Part shown: piece by piece, positions 1 to 8,202 of the stretch
Layout: each line of letters starts with the position of its first letter
Numbering within the stretch: position 1 is the stretch's first letter
DNA from: Wolinella sp052173415
Lineage (GTDB): Bacteria; Campylobacterota; Campylobacteria; Campylobacterales; Helicobacteraceae
NCBI GenBank assembly: GCA_052173415.1
Contig: JBQMYQ010000029.1
Location: forward strand, 1 to 22,250
Direction of reading: 5' to 3'
DNA: 22,250 bases
Program-made: the position numbers and the translations under genes
The notes under the pieces: generated by a model
Database searches by the model: none
What the model saw: only the letters and a program-made list of their open reading frames with translations
Told to the model about the DNA's origin: nothing

Positions 1-40
1 TTGAGGCTGGCGAGGTATTTTATGCGAATTTTATCCCGAT

Positions 41-46
41 TAGAAT
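41..46 (+). promoter_or_regulatory. possible -10 box of fdxA
   Basis: TAGAAT resembles a sigma-70 type -10 hexamer and would start transcription about 40 bases before the ferredoxin start codon. A second AT-rich candidate (TATATT at 70-75) lies too close to the start codon to leave room for the ribosome binding site. No convincing -35 box is seen, which is usual for this phylum. Confidence 0.35.
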
Positions 47-95
47 AGACTTCGCTGCCTTTATTAGGCTATATTTTATGTAAAAGGAGCATGGT

Positions 96-380
96 ATGTC
101 TGTTAAGATTACCGATATTTGTATCGCCTGTGGATCCTGTATTGATGAATGTCCTGTAGAGGCGATCGTTGATGATGATGACAATCCGCAGGGTGGAGGA
201 ATCTACTATGTCTACCCCGATAAATGCGTGGAATGTGTGAGCCATCATGACGAGCCCGCCTGTGCATCCGCCTGTCCCACGGATGGCTGTATCGTGTGGA
301 GTGACTATGCCGATTCCCAGCCTCATCGTAGCGAGATTAGTGCGAGTCAGAGAAATGGCAAAGTGGCGTGCGTAAGCTAA
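96..380 (+). CDS. fdxA: 2x[4Fe-4S] ferredoxin, Allochromatium type
   Basis: A 94-residue soluble electron carrier expected to hold two [4Fe-4S] clusters. The N-terminal half has the classic C-x2-C-x2-C-x3-CP motif (CIACGSCIDECP). The second motif is C-x2-C-x8-C-x3-CP, where the stretched eight-residue spacing marks the Allochromatium vinosum type. AAGGAG at 84-89 lies six bases before the ATG at 96 and fixes the start. The gene precedes ndk in the same order as Cj0333c/Cj0332c in C. jejuni, so orthology with that fdxA is likely. A strong hairpin follows the gene, so it is probably transcribed alone. The redox partner cannot be told from the sequence. The C-terminal tail after the second cluster (about 25 residues) is ordinary for this type. 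Confidence 0.88.
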   Translation: MSVKITDICIACGSCIDECPVEAIVDDDDNPQGGGIYYVYPDKCVECVSHHDEPACASACPTDGCIVWSDYADSQPHRSEISASQRNGKVACVS

Positions 381-397
381 TGCGCGGGTGAGATAGG

Positions 398-433
398 GTG
401 GCTTGATTCCTCTATTTTTGGGAATCGAGCCAC
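398..433 (+). terminator. strong hairpin after fdxA, terminator-like
   Basis: GTGGCTTGATTCC (398-410) can pair with GGAATCGAGCCAC (421-433) over 13 positions with one G-U pair, closing a 10-base loop. It lies 18 bases after the fdxA stop, where a terminator is expected. There is no clean U-run directly behind it, so termination efficiency is uncertain. Confidence 0.55.
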
Positions 434-484
434 TAGCCTCGCAAAAATTTCACGAGTTTAATATAAAAACTAGCAAACATTCTA

Positions 485-490
485 TATAAT
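485..490 (+). promoter_or_regulatory. -10 box of the ndk operon
   Basis: A perfect TATAAT lies in AT-rich DNA, 89 bases before the ndk start codon and downstream of the fdxA hairpin. It is the best candidate promoter for the ndk-DUF177-rpmF-plsX-fabH operon. Confidence 0.6.
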
Positions 491-578
491 CTCCTTTCGC
501 TTTTTCGCTCGCTTGCCCCGTGTGGTCTTGGGTTTTAGGCGTAGCGGAGCTATCCAAACATCTCAAGGAGAGCCTCAA

Positions 579-992
579 ATGGAACAGACTCTTTCGATCA
601 TCAAGCCTGACGCGGTGGCAAAGAATGTTATTGGAAAAATCATCGATCGCTTTGAAAGTAATGGGCTTAGAATTGTCGCTGCAAAGAGGCTTCAGCTTAG
701 TCGGCTAGACGCAGAGCAGTTTTACGCCGTCCACAAGGATCGGCCGTTTTTTAAAGATCTCGTCGATTTTATGGTGAGCGGTCCTGTCGTGGTCATGGTG
801 CTTGAGGGTGAAAATGCAGTGTTCAGGAATCGTGATCTCATGGGCGCGACTGATCCCAAGAAGGCTGATAAAGGGACGATCCGTGCGGATTTTGCGGAGA
901 GTATTGACGCAAACGCCGTGCATGGGAGCGATTCTCTTGAAAATGCGAGAATCGAGATTGCATTTTTCTTCTCACGCAGGGAGATTTGCTAA
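579..992 (+). CDS. ndk: nucleoside diphosphate kinase
   Basis: A 137-residue enzyme that moves the gamma phosphate from ATP to other nucleoside diphosphates through a phosphohistidine. The whole length matches the family: the N-terminal TLSIIKPDA strand, the GP-VVMVLEGENAV segment, and the catalytic NAVHGSDS motif with His115. I start at the ATG at 579 because AAGGAG at 565-570 precedes it and the family begins with this TLSIIKPD strand. An in-frame upstream extension to 513 adds non-conserved residues and has no ribosome binding site. It is the first gene of a housekeeping operon shared with C. jejuni and H. pylori. Confidence 0.95.
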   Translation: MEQTLSIIKPDAVAKNVIGKIIDRFESNGLRIVAAKRLQLSRLDAEQFYAVHKDRPFFKDLVDFMVSGPVVVMVLEGENAVFRNRDLMGATDPKKADKGTIRADFAESIDANAVHGSDSLENARIEIAFFFSRREIC

Positions 993-1036
993 GGGATCGA
1001 GGCGATTCCAGCTTTTTGGGATTTGCTTTAGAAGCG

Positions 1037-1393
1037 ATGAAGATTGAGTTTAAAAAGATTACGCATGAGCCAAAGGAGTTTAGTCTCTCTCTTAATGAAT
1101 GCTCGCTCCATGGGCGGGTGTGGAAGGTTGAGAAAAGTCTCTTTTGCGTCGATGCGCACCTTAGCGGGAGCGTCGAGCTCATCTGCGATCTGAGTGGCGA
1201 AGAGTATGTGCAAGAGCTAGATGAGAGGCTCAACATCAAAGTGTCTGATGGAATCTACGCGCCAAAGCCCGAGGATGAGGAGTTTGACGTCGTTGAATTT
1301 TTCCATGGGGTGCTGGATCTTGAGGAGCTTTTGCGCGGTGAGCTCGAGTCTGTTCGCTTGAGCTATCACAGCAGGGGTGATTCCCTTGAGTGA
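1037..1393 (+). CDS. DUF177/YceD-like protein upstream of rpmF
   Basis: A 118-residue acidic protein starting MKIEFKKITHEP. It occupies the slot between ndk and rpmF held by Cj0331c in C. jejuni and HP0199 in H. pylori. In many bacteria a DUF177 (YceD) protein sits just before rpmF and is linked to ribosomal RNA or ribosome maturation, but its biochemical role is not settled. The middle contains GSVELICDLSGEEYVQEL, close to the usual pattern around a conserved Cys in this family. Start choice is uncertain: the open frame reaches back to 986 and overlaps the end of ndk, but the ATG at 1037 gives the expected beginning. It probably shares the ndk transcript. Confidence 0.75.
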   Translation: MKIEFKKITHEPKEFSLSLNECSLHGRVWKVEKSLFCVDAHLSGSVELICDLSGEEYVQELDERLNIKVSDGIYAPKPEDEEFDVVEFFHGVLDLEELLRGELESVRLSYHSRGDSLE

Positions 1394-1428
1394 TTTTACG
1401 GAAGAATAACTAATTTAAGGAGTTTATC

Positions 1429-1584
1429 ATGGCAGTTCCAAAGAGACGAGTGAGTAAAACGCGAGCAGCAAAGCGAAGGACGCATTACAAAGTGACTTTG
1501 CCCGCGCCAGTCAAGGATAAAGATGGGACATGGCGAATGCCCCATTGTGCAAACAAATTTAACGGAGCTTATAAGCAAAATTAA
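1429..1584 (+). CDS. rpmF: 50S ribosomal protein L32
   Basis: A 51-residue basic protein beginning MAVPKRRVSKTRAAKRRTHY, the signature of bacterial L32 from the large ribosomal subunit. AAGGAG at 1417-1422 precedes the ATG. Only one cysteine is present (PHCANK), so this is the C-minus form without the four-cysteine zinc site found in some L32 proteins. The stop lies three bases before plsX, so the pair is almost certainly co-transcribed, as the rpmF-plsX-fabH order is in many bacteria. Confidence 0.96.
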   Translation: MAVPKRRVSKTRAAKRRTHYKVTLPAPVKDKDGTWRMPHCANKFNGAYKQN

Positions 1585-1587
1585 AAC

Positions 1588-2583
1588 ATGGTAAAGATCG
1601 CCATTGACGCTATGGGCGGGGATTTTGGTCCCGCTCCGATTATTGAGGGCACGATTCTTGCGCTTACAGAGCGTGACTTTACCCCCCTTTTAGTCGGTGA
1701 TGAGGAGCTTATCGAACCTCTGATTCCTCAAAAATACAAGAGCAAAATCGAGATTGTCGCGTGCAAGGATTTCATCAAAATGGAGGAGAGTGCCTCCACT
1801 GCGCTCAGGCGGAAAGATAGCTCTATCTACGTTGCTACCGAGCTTGCGCTTAAGGGCAAGGTGGACGCGCTCGTATCTGCTGGGCATAGCGGCGCGACCA
1901 TGAGTTTGGCGACGCTAAGAATCGGGCGTATTCAGGGTGTCGCTCGCCCCGCGATTGGCGCGATTCTTCCACGACAAGATGGCACACAGAGTCTCTTGCT
2001 TGATGCGGGCGCGAATGTCGATTGTAAACCTGAACACCTTTATGAATTCGCCCTCATGGGACGCGAATATGCCAAGTATATTATGGGCTGTGATTCCCCG
2101 CGGATTGGGCTTTTGAGCAACGGAGAGGAAGAGAGCAAGGGCGATGAGCTCACCAAGGCGACCTTTTTGAAGCTCAAGAATCTTGAGGGTTTCATAGGGA
2201 ACGTCGAGGGGAATAATATCTTTGATGGCAGTGTTGATGTGATTGTGTGCGACGGTTTTGTGGGGAATATCGTCCTAAAGACCACCGAAGGGGTCGCGGA
2301 ATCGATTGTGAAGCTCATCAAGAAATTTGTCAGCACTTCGCTCACGGGGACGTTTGGGGCACTTTTTATGAAAAATGTTTTTAGAAAGTTAAAGAAGCGC
2401 ATGGATTACGCAGAATACGGTGGTGCACCGCTTTTAGGCGTGCAGGGCAGCGTCATCATCTGTCATGGCAAAAGCAATGCTAAGGCGATTAAAAATGCCA
2501 TATTTCAGGCATTTTCCTCAGTGGAATATGCCGTGAATGATCGTATCAAAGAGGCATTTGCCCACAACTTGCGGGAATCGTAA
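1588..2583 (+). CDS. plsX: phosphate acyltransferase PlsX
   Basis: A 331-residue enzyme that converts acyl-ACP and phosphate into acyl phosphate, the acyl donor for PlsY in phospholipid synthesis. It is peripheral to the inner membrane. The N-terminus IAIDAMGGDFGP and the internal segments SAGHSGATMSLA, LDAGANVDCKPEHL, GLLSNGEEESKG and VCDGFVGNIVLKTTEG are hallmark PlsX stretches, in the right order and at full length. The start follows three bases after the rpmF stop. The ribosome binding site is weak (GGAG at 1564-1567 is far), so translation may be coupled to rpmF. The gene is intact and next to fabH, as usual. Confidence 0.95.
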   Translation: MVKIAIDAMGGDFGPAPIIEGTILALTERDFTPLLVGDEELIEPLIPQKYKSKIEIVACKDFIKMEESASTALRRKDSSIYVATELALKGKVDALVSAGHSGATMSLATLRIGRIQGVARPAIGAILPRQDGTQSLLLDAGANVDCKPEHLYEFALMGREYAKYIMGCDSPRIGLLSNGEEESKGDELTKATFLKLKNLEGFIGNVEGNNIFDGSVDVIVCDGFVGNIVLKTTEGVAESIVKLIKKFVSTSLTGTFGALFMKNVFRKLKKRMDYAEYGGAPLLGVQGSVIICHGKSNAKAIKNAIFQAFSSVEYAVNDRIKEAFAHNLRES

Positions 2584-2594
2584 AAGGAGTGCCT

Positions 2595-3587
2595 ATGTTT
2601 GCGTCGCTTCGCTCCATTGGTGCTTATATCCCCGAGCACATTTGCACGAATGCCGATATGGAGCGGATGGTCGATACGAGCGATGAGTGGATTAGTAAGC
2701 GCACGGGGATTAAGACGCGTCATTTTGCAGGCGATGGCGAGGCGACGAGCGATTTAGCGACGAGGGCGGCACTGCTCGCGCTGGAGCGGGCGAATCGCAG
2801 TGCGAGTGATATGGATATGCTGATCATCGCGACGATTTCGCCTGATTACCTCTGTATGCCCTCGACTGCGTGCGTGGTGGCGCATAATCTAGGAATCGAG
2901 GGTAAGCCAGCTTTTGATATTTCTGCGGCGTGTAGCGGATTTATCTATCTTCTTTCCGTTGCAAAGGCTTATATTCAGGCGGGTATGGCGCGCAGGATTT
3001 TGGTGATTGGGGCGGAGAAGCTGAGCGCGATTACCGATTTTACCGATCGAAGCACCTGCGTGCTTTTTGGCGATGGCGCAGGGGCGGCGGTCATTGAGGC
3101 GAGCGAGATTAAAGAGGAGGCGATTTTGGATGTCAAAGTCGCTTCAAACGGCGAATATCAAGACTTTCTCATGACACCCGGCGGGGGGAGCCGATTCCCC
3201 ACTTCCGAGGAGACGCTTAGGCAGCGATTGCAGTTTATTAAAATGCGCGGCAATGAGACGTTTAAGCTCGCTGTAAAGACGCTCTCCAGCGATGTCAAGG
3301 AGATTTTGGAGCGCAACAACCTCTCTGCGCAGGACATTCATCATTTTATTCCTCATCAGGCGAACTATCGCATTATTAAGGCAGTGGGCGAACTTTTAGA
3401 CTTCACGCCCGAGCAGATTGTCGTGACGGTGGATCGCTTTGGGAATACCTCTGCTGCGTCGATTCCCATGGCGATGAACACCATTTATGAGGAGGGGCGG
3501 CTGAAGTTTGGCGAGCGAATGCTGCTTGATGCGTTTGGAGGCGGGCTGACGTGGGGATCGGCGATTCTCACCTTTTGTGGCAAGTAG
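2595..3587 (+). CDS. fabH: beta-ketoacyl-ACP synthase III
   Basis: A 330-residue condensing enzyme that starts fatty-acid synthesis by joining acetyl-CoA to malonyl-ACP. The catalytic triad is visible: Cys113 in DISAACSGF, His254 in IPHQANYRI and Asn284 in RFGNTSAAS. The N-terminal DTSDEWISKRTGI signature is also present. AAGGAG at 2584-2589 lies five bases before the ATG at 2595. A GTG six bases upstream is in frame but overlaps the ribosome binding site. It is the last gene of the operon: 166 bases follow before the next gene, and I see no clear terminator in them. Confidence 0.95.
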   Translation: MFASLRSIGAYIPEHICTNADMERMVDTSDEWISKRTGIKTRHFAGDGEATSDLATRAALLALERANRSASDMDMLIIATISPDYLCMPSTACVVAHNLGIEGKPAFDISAACSGFIYLLSVAKAYIQAGMARRILVIGAEKLSAITDFTDRSTCVLFGDGAGAAVIEASEIKEEAILDVKVASNGEYQDFLMTPGGGSRFPTSEETLRQRLQFIKMRGNETFKLAVKTLSSDVKEILERNNLSAQDIHHFIPHQANYRIIKAVGELLDFTPEQIVVTVDRFGNTSAASIPMAMNTIYEEGRLKFGERMLLDAFGGGLTWGSAILTFCGK

Positions 3588-3753
3588 CAGATTCCCTCAA
3601 ATTTCCTAAACGCCGTGCTTTTATTGGTTGGCTAGGCTTGGAATTGTGCCCGTTTTTTAGCGCGCGCAAGCAAGGTTAAGCACTTAAGTGAATTTGCCCC
3701 CAAGATAGCGCGATTCTTAAAAGCCTAAAGCGGGGAATCGCAAGGAGGAGCGT

Positions 3754-5439
3754 GTGAAGCGGCGATGTGATCATTGTCACTTGGAGTATGATGAGGACGC
3801 GCTCTTTTGTGAAGAAGCCAAAGAGGGGAAGCTCTATTTCTGCTGCAAAGGGTGTCAGGGGGTTTATCATCTTTTGCAAAATAGCGATCTTGCGGGATTT
3901 TATGAGAAATTAGGGAATCAGCACCTCGCTCCGCCCAAGGAGAATCTGCCCGATTCCCGCTAGTTTGACAGTGACGCGTTTATGAAGCAATACGTGATCC
4001 AAAAAGATGGTCTGTGCAAGATTTCGCTCGTAATTGAGGGGATCCACTGCGCCGCTTGCGTTTGGCTTAATGAAAAATCCTGCACAAAGAGGCGGGAATC
4101 CTAGAGGCTCAGATTAATTACACAAACAACAAAGCGACGATTCTTTGGGACAATACAGAGGTGAAGCTCTCGCGTATTATTGAGCTCATTCGCGCGATCG
4201 GGTATGATGCGCACCCCTATGATCCCATGGTGCAGGAGGTGCGCGCGAATAATGAGCGTAGGGAATACTACACGCGCGTGGTGGTGGGGATTTTCTGCAC
4301 GATGAACATCATGTGGATCGCCATAGCGCAGTATGCCGGCTATTTTAGCGGTATGGACGCGCGGGTGCGGTATATTTTGGACTTTGCTTCGTTTATCCTC
4401 GCCACTCCTGCGCTCTTTTATAGTGGCTGGATATTTTTCCGCGGGGCTTATTTTGGGCTTAAAAATGGCTTGATTACGATGGATTTGCTCATCTCCAGCG
4501 GCGCGAGTCTAGGCTATTTTTACTCCATTTATGCCGCTTTTACCGAGCGTGGCGAGACCTATTTTGAATCTGTGACGATGATTATCACGTTTGTGCTTAT
4601 CGGGAAGTTTTTAGAGATTAAGGGCAAAAAAAAATGCCGCGGATTCGCTTGATCGCTTGAGCGCGCAGATTCCCAAAGAAGTGCGAGCTATCCGCGATGG
4701 AAAAGCGGTGCAAGTCACCCCGACGGAGGTGAGAATCGGCGAGGTAATCCTTGCTCAAAATCAAAACAGCAGCGCGATGATTGCGGGCGGGAGTTTGGAA
4801 TTCATGCGCGAGCTTGGAGTGGATTTAGTGGGGGGGGGGGGGGTTACGGAGTGTGAGCGCACGTGCTTTGCTTTTGCGCTTGCAAGGGAGCTCACGGCGA
4901 TTTTTGAACTCGAAGATCCGATTAAGCCCCACGCAAAGGAGGCGATTAGTGGGATTGAAGCTTTTGGTGTGCGCGTGATTATGCTCACGGGTGATTATCA
5001 AAAAATCGCACAAAAAGTGGCGCAAAACGTGGGAATCGCCGAGGTGCATGCCGGGCTCAATCCTCTGCAGAAAGCGGAGTTTATCGCTAGGTTACATGAA
5101 AAATCTCATATCGTTGTCATGGCAGGCGATGGGATCAACGACGCTCCTGCGCTAGCAAAGAGTGATATATCGCTTGCTATGGGGTGTGGGACGGATGTGG
5201 CGATCGGGGTGAGCGATATAGTGTTGCTTGATGATTCTTTGAATGCACTTTATGAATCGTTTAATATTTCTCGCAAAACTTACCACTTTATTAAACAAAA
5301 TTTAGCCATATCGCTTATCTACAATATCCTGAGCATTCCCCTTGCGATGGCGGGCTATGTGATTCCGCTACTTGCAGCGATCTTGATGTCGTTAAGCTCG
5401 CTGCTTGTCGTGGGGAATAGCCTGCGGATTCGACATTAG
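3754..5439 (+). pseudogene. broken CcoI/FixI-type copper P-type ATPase
   Basis: Remnant of a P1B-type ATPase that exports copper for cbb3 oxidase assembly. The N-terminus has the CcoI-type metal motifs CDHC (5-8) and CCKGC (30-34). An in-frame TAG at 3961 interrupts it. The same frame continues with FDSDAFMKQY and the HCAAC motif of the second metal domain, then slips by one base at the A5 run 4073-4077. The next frame carries the first transmembrane helices. It slips again at the A9 run 4626-4634. Near 4757-4770 the frame jumps from the start of the actuator domain (GEVILAQ) straight to the nucleotide-binding region (AGGSLEFMREL). The actuator TGE loop, the CPC helix and the DKTGT phosphorylation site are therefore missing, about 200-250 residues. 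MLTGD, GDGINDAPALAKS and the last two helices remain. It starts with GTG after AAGGAGGAG. It cannot encode a working pump. Confidence 0.9.
4830..4843 (+). repeat. G14 homopolymer tract inside the ATPase remnant
   Basis: A run of 14 G encodes four glycines within the nucleotide-binding region of the decayed ATPase. Recognisable ATPase sequence lies in the same frame on both sides. Tracts this long are slippage-prone contingency loci in Helicobacter and Campylobacter, but here the gene is already inactivated upstream. Confidence 0.85.
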
Positions 5440-5760
5440 GACTTCAGGGTGTGGCGAGCATAAGCGAGTGTTAAAAATATAAAAAGAAATTTTATAAACA
5501 AGAATTTATTAGAGTTATAATGCCCTTTTGTGTTACAACCGCGCGGTTTGTGGGTACAACAGGAGCACATTTATAAATGCCTAAATAGCGCGCAAAATCC
5601 CACTAGATTCGATATTTTTAGGTGATACCATCTAAAGTAAAGTTGTGTTTGAACATTTGTTTTTTGATTGTATTTTTGTTGTGAAGCGTGCCGTGAAGTT
5701 TTGTCAGGTTACTTTTGCACGCCTTTTTGAGCAGAATCTTGCAGTCATAAGGAGAAGTAT
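5440..5760. other. 321-base intergenic region with three palindromes
   Basis: No protein gene is visible here between the ATPase remnant and the chemoreceptor. The region holds a consensus TATAAT (5516-5521) and three dyads in a row: AACCGCGCGGTT (5537-5548), CATTTATAAATG (5568-5579) and an 8-bp stem with a 4-base loop (TTTAGGTG / CATCTAAA, 5617-5636). AAGGAG lies about ten bases before the chemoreceptor start. Confidence 0.6.
5516..5521 (+). promoter_or_regulatory. -10 box upstream of the chemoreceptor
   Basis: A perfect TATAAT follows an A/T-rich stretch of the kind that replaces the -35 box in this phylum. If used, it gives a leader of roughly 230 bases before the chemoreceptor start codon at 5761, running through three palindromes. 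Confidence 0.5.
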
Positions 5761-7754
5761 ATGAAGCTTTCTAGTGTTGCGAATAAAGTCTCGCTTACGT
5801 TGGTGGTGTTTCTCATTTTGGGGTTGGGGATTTTTTCAATCAACAACTACCAGCAGACCAAAGAGAACACCATATCCGTGCTTGCTGCGAGTAAGCAAGA
5901 GACGCTTCGGGGTTTTATGGTATTTACACGCGAGTATTTTGCCTCTCGCCTCAGCAGTATGGAGAAATTCAAGACGCTTATCGAGCAGGCGGGGTCGCTT
6001 GAGCACTCTATCGTTGCTCCGATTCTGAAAAATAGCTTTCATCACACACCCTTTGAAGCGTTATTTATGGGGATTCAGAGCAGCGGTCATTTAGAGCAGA
6101 TTGACACGGCTTCTCCAAATAAAGCTTCCGTGCTCACGCCCGAAGCAGATGATTTTGACGCGCGGACGCGGGACTGGTATAAAGAGGTGGCACAAAAACG
6201 CGCGGTCGGACTTAGCGATCCTTACATCGACGCAGTTTTTCAGCAACTTACCGTGAGTATGTTCTCGCCCATTATTAGGGATAATCAAGTGGTGGCGGTC
6301 GTGGGAGCGGATATTTCGCTCGCGGATTTTCAGCGCGATATGTCAAATCTGAAATTTGATGGCACGACGATCTTTTTTATCGTCGACCGAGAGGGACACA
6401 TCGTCGCGCACCCAAATCGCAAGCTCATTATGTCTGATGACCCAAATCTCCTAACGACCACAAAATCTCTCGCGTAGCATGCGGATCAAACCCCGGATCA
6501 GCCCTCTTCTACAATTTTATTCTCTATGGGAGATGAGCACCGTATCGCCGTGTGTCAGCGCGATTCCTTCACGGGGCTGCTCATGTGTATCTCAAACTCC
6601 ATGGCAGAATACAATGTGATTTTCAATAGGATTCTCACCAAGCAGCTTGTCACTTCGACGATTTTCACGATTGCGATTGCGCTGTTACTCTTTTGGGTGG
6701 TGAAGTATTTCTTGCGTCCTTTGCAGCCAATCCAGTCTGCGCTGCTTAACTTCTTTGCCTATTTGAACAACAAGCGAAGCAGTGCCGATGTAATCAAGAT
6801 TGATTCTAACGATGAGTTTGGCACGATGGCACGGGTTATCAATGAAAACATTGCGACGACGCAAAATGGGCTGGCTCGCGATCGTGCAGTCATTGAAGAG
6901 GCGAGCAGTGTTATTGCCGATCTCAAGTGGGAATCTTGACGCACAAAATCACAAAACTGCCCAATAATCCGCAGCTTGAAGAGCTTAAGGGGTTGCTTAA
7001 TAGTATGATTGATGAGTGGTATAAAATTCTGGAATCGACCCTCAAAGTGCTAGATCAGTATTCAAACAACGATTTCACGCCCAAAGTCAGTGCTGAGGGC
7101 TTGCAAGCCGAGCTTAAGCAGTTGCTTGATGGTGTGAATTATCTGGGTGATGAGATTACGGCGATGTTGCGCAATTCCCTGAATTTGGGCGAAGGGCTCG
7201 CTTCGCAGTCTCAAACCCTCAAATCCTCCATGCAGACTCTCTCTAAAGGCGCAAACGAACAGGCTGCAAGCCTAGAACAGAGTGCCGCAGCCATTGAGCA
7301 GATGAGCAGCTCCATGCAGAACGTGAGCGAGCGCACAGGCGATGTGATTCGTCAAAGCGAAGAGATTAAGAGCGTGATTGGAATCATTCGAGACATCGCT
7401 GATCAGACAAATCTGCTTGCACTCAACGCTGCGATTGAAGCCGCACGTGCAGGAGAGCATGGGCGAGGATTTGCCGTCGTCGCTGATGAAGTGCGAAAAT
7501 TAGCCGAGCGGACACAAAAGAGCCTCGGTGAAATTGAGGCAAACACTAACGTGCTCGTGCAAAGTATCAACGAAATGGGGGAATCCATCAAAGAGCAAGC
7601 CACAGGAATCGGGCAGATTAATGAGGCGATTGCTCAGCTTGATAGTGTTACGCAACAAAATGCTAGCGTGGCGGAGAAGACTGATGGGATCGCCAGTGAG
7701 GTCTCTAGGGTCGCAGGTGAGATTGTGGAAGAGGTGAAGAGGAAAAAATTCTAG
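5761..7754 (+). pseudogene. broken methyl-accepting chemotaxis protein with dCache-type sensor
   Basis: Receptor that would sense a periplasmic ligand and signal to CheA. In order: an N-terminal membrane helix (about residues 10-30), a periplasmic Cache region with ARTRDWYKEV and SDPYIDA signatures, a second helix (TIFTIAIALLLFWVV), a HAMP-like segment, and the cytoplasmic hairpin with the invariant tip IADQTNLLALNAAIEAARAGEHGR. It ends in EEVKRKKF, a common end in epsilon receptors. Two lesions are seen. An in-frame TAG at 6475-6477 separates the Cache domain from the second helix in the same reading frame. A one-base slip near 6925-6930 moves DLK into the frame reading ILTHKITKLPNNP. Translation would give a secreted-side fragment only, unless restart occurs. 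It could be one or two sequencing errors, but it sits beside another decayed gene. Confidence 0.88.
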
Positions 7755-8164
7755 CTTTGATTTTTAAATCCGCAGAGAATCGCGAGGGCAAAGGCGAGAA
7801 GTCGTAAAGATAGAATGCAAAAGAAGCGCTCTTGACTCTCGCAATTCGCAGGGAATGTGAGCAAGGTTATTCACACGACGGGCACAGTGAGAGGGTAAGG
7901 TTGTGTTTTGTTTTAAAAATCGCTTAACAAAATCAAAAAGTGCAAAGATTAAGGTGTGTGAGGGAAGCAAAGGGTGCTAAAACTTACGGGAATCGGCATG
8001 GGGAAGTCAAAACAAAACTACGCGCGTTTTTCTTATGGGGAATCGGGCGGATAATGGAGTTGTCTCCTTGCGCTTATAGAATAAAGTTCTCTTCGTGTGC
8101 AATCTATGGGGAATCTTAGCGACTAAACATTCATAATGATCGCGACGAGGCGTGTTTGATGGTG
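7755..8164. other. gene-free stretch between convergent gene blocks
   Basis: About 410 bases between the end of the plus-strand chemoreceptor and the end of the minus-strand operon. I find no supported reading frame, RNA gene or repeat array. Three copies of GGAATC occur in the right half (near 7986, 8040 and 8111). No clear terminator follows the chemoreceptor stop. Confidence 0.6.
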
Positions 8165-8202
8165 TTTTCAAGCAAGAAATTTCTCGATTCCTTGCTTGAA
8201 AA
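8165..8202. terminator. 12-bp inverted repeat overlapping the end of cysQ
   Basis: TTTTCAAGCAAG (8165-8176) and CTTGCTTGAAAA (8191-8202) are perfect reverse complements around a 14-base loop. The dyad covers the last codons and stop codon of the minus-strand cysQ gene. It lies where the long minus operon ends, so it may act as a two-way terminator, but there is no long U-run on either side. Confidence 0.45.

Noticed and set aside
838..1239. A 133-residue open frame on the minus strand across ndk and the DUF177 gene.
   Set aside because: It is opposite two well-supported genes, is low in recognisable motifs and rich in Ser/Arg as expected for an antisense shadow.
5640..5760. A sigma-54 promoter before the chemoreceptor.
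   Set aside because: No TGGCAC-N5-TTGC spacing is present; the partial TTGCAC and TTGCAG strings do not fit the consensus.
3961..6477. Both in-frame stops in the decayed genes are TAG, hinting at amber recoding.
   Set aside because: Intact genes in the same window, such as fabH, end with TAG, and both split genes also carry frameshifts. CAG to TAG decay is the simpler reading.
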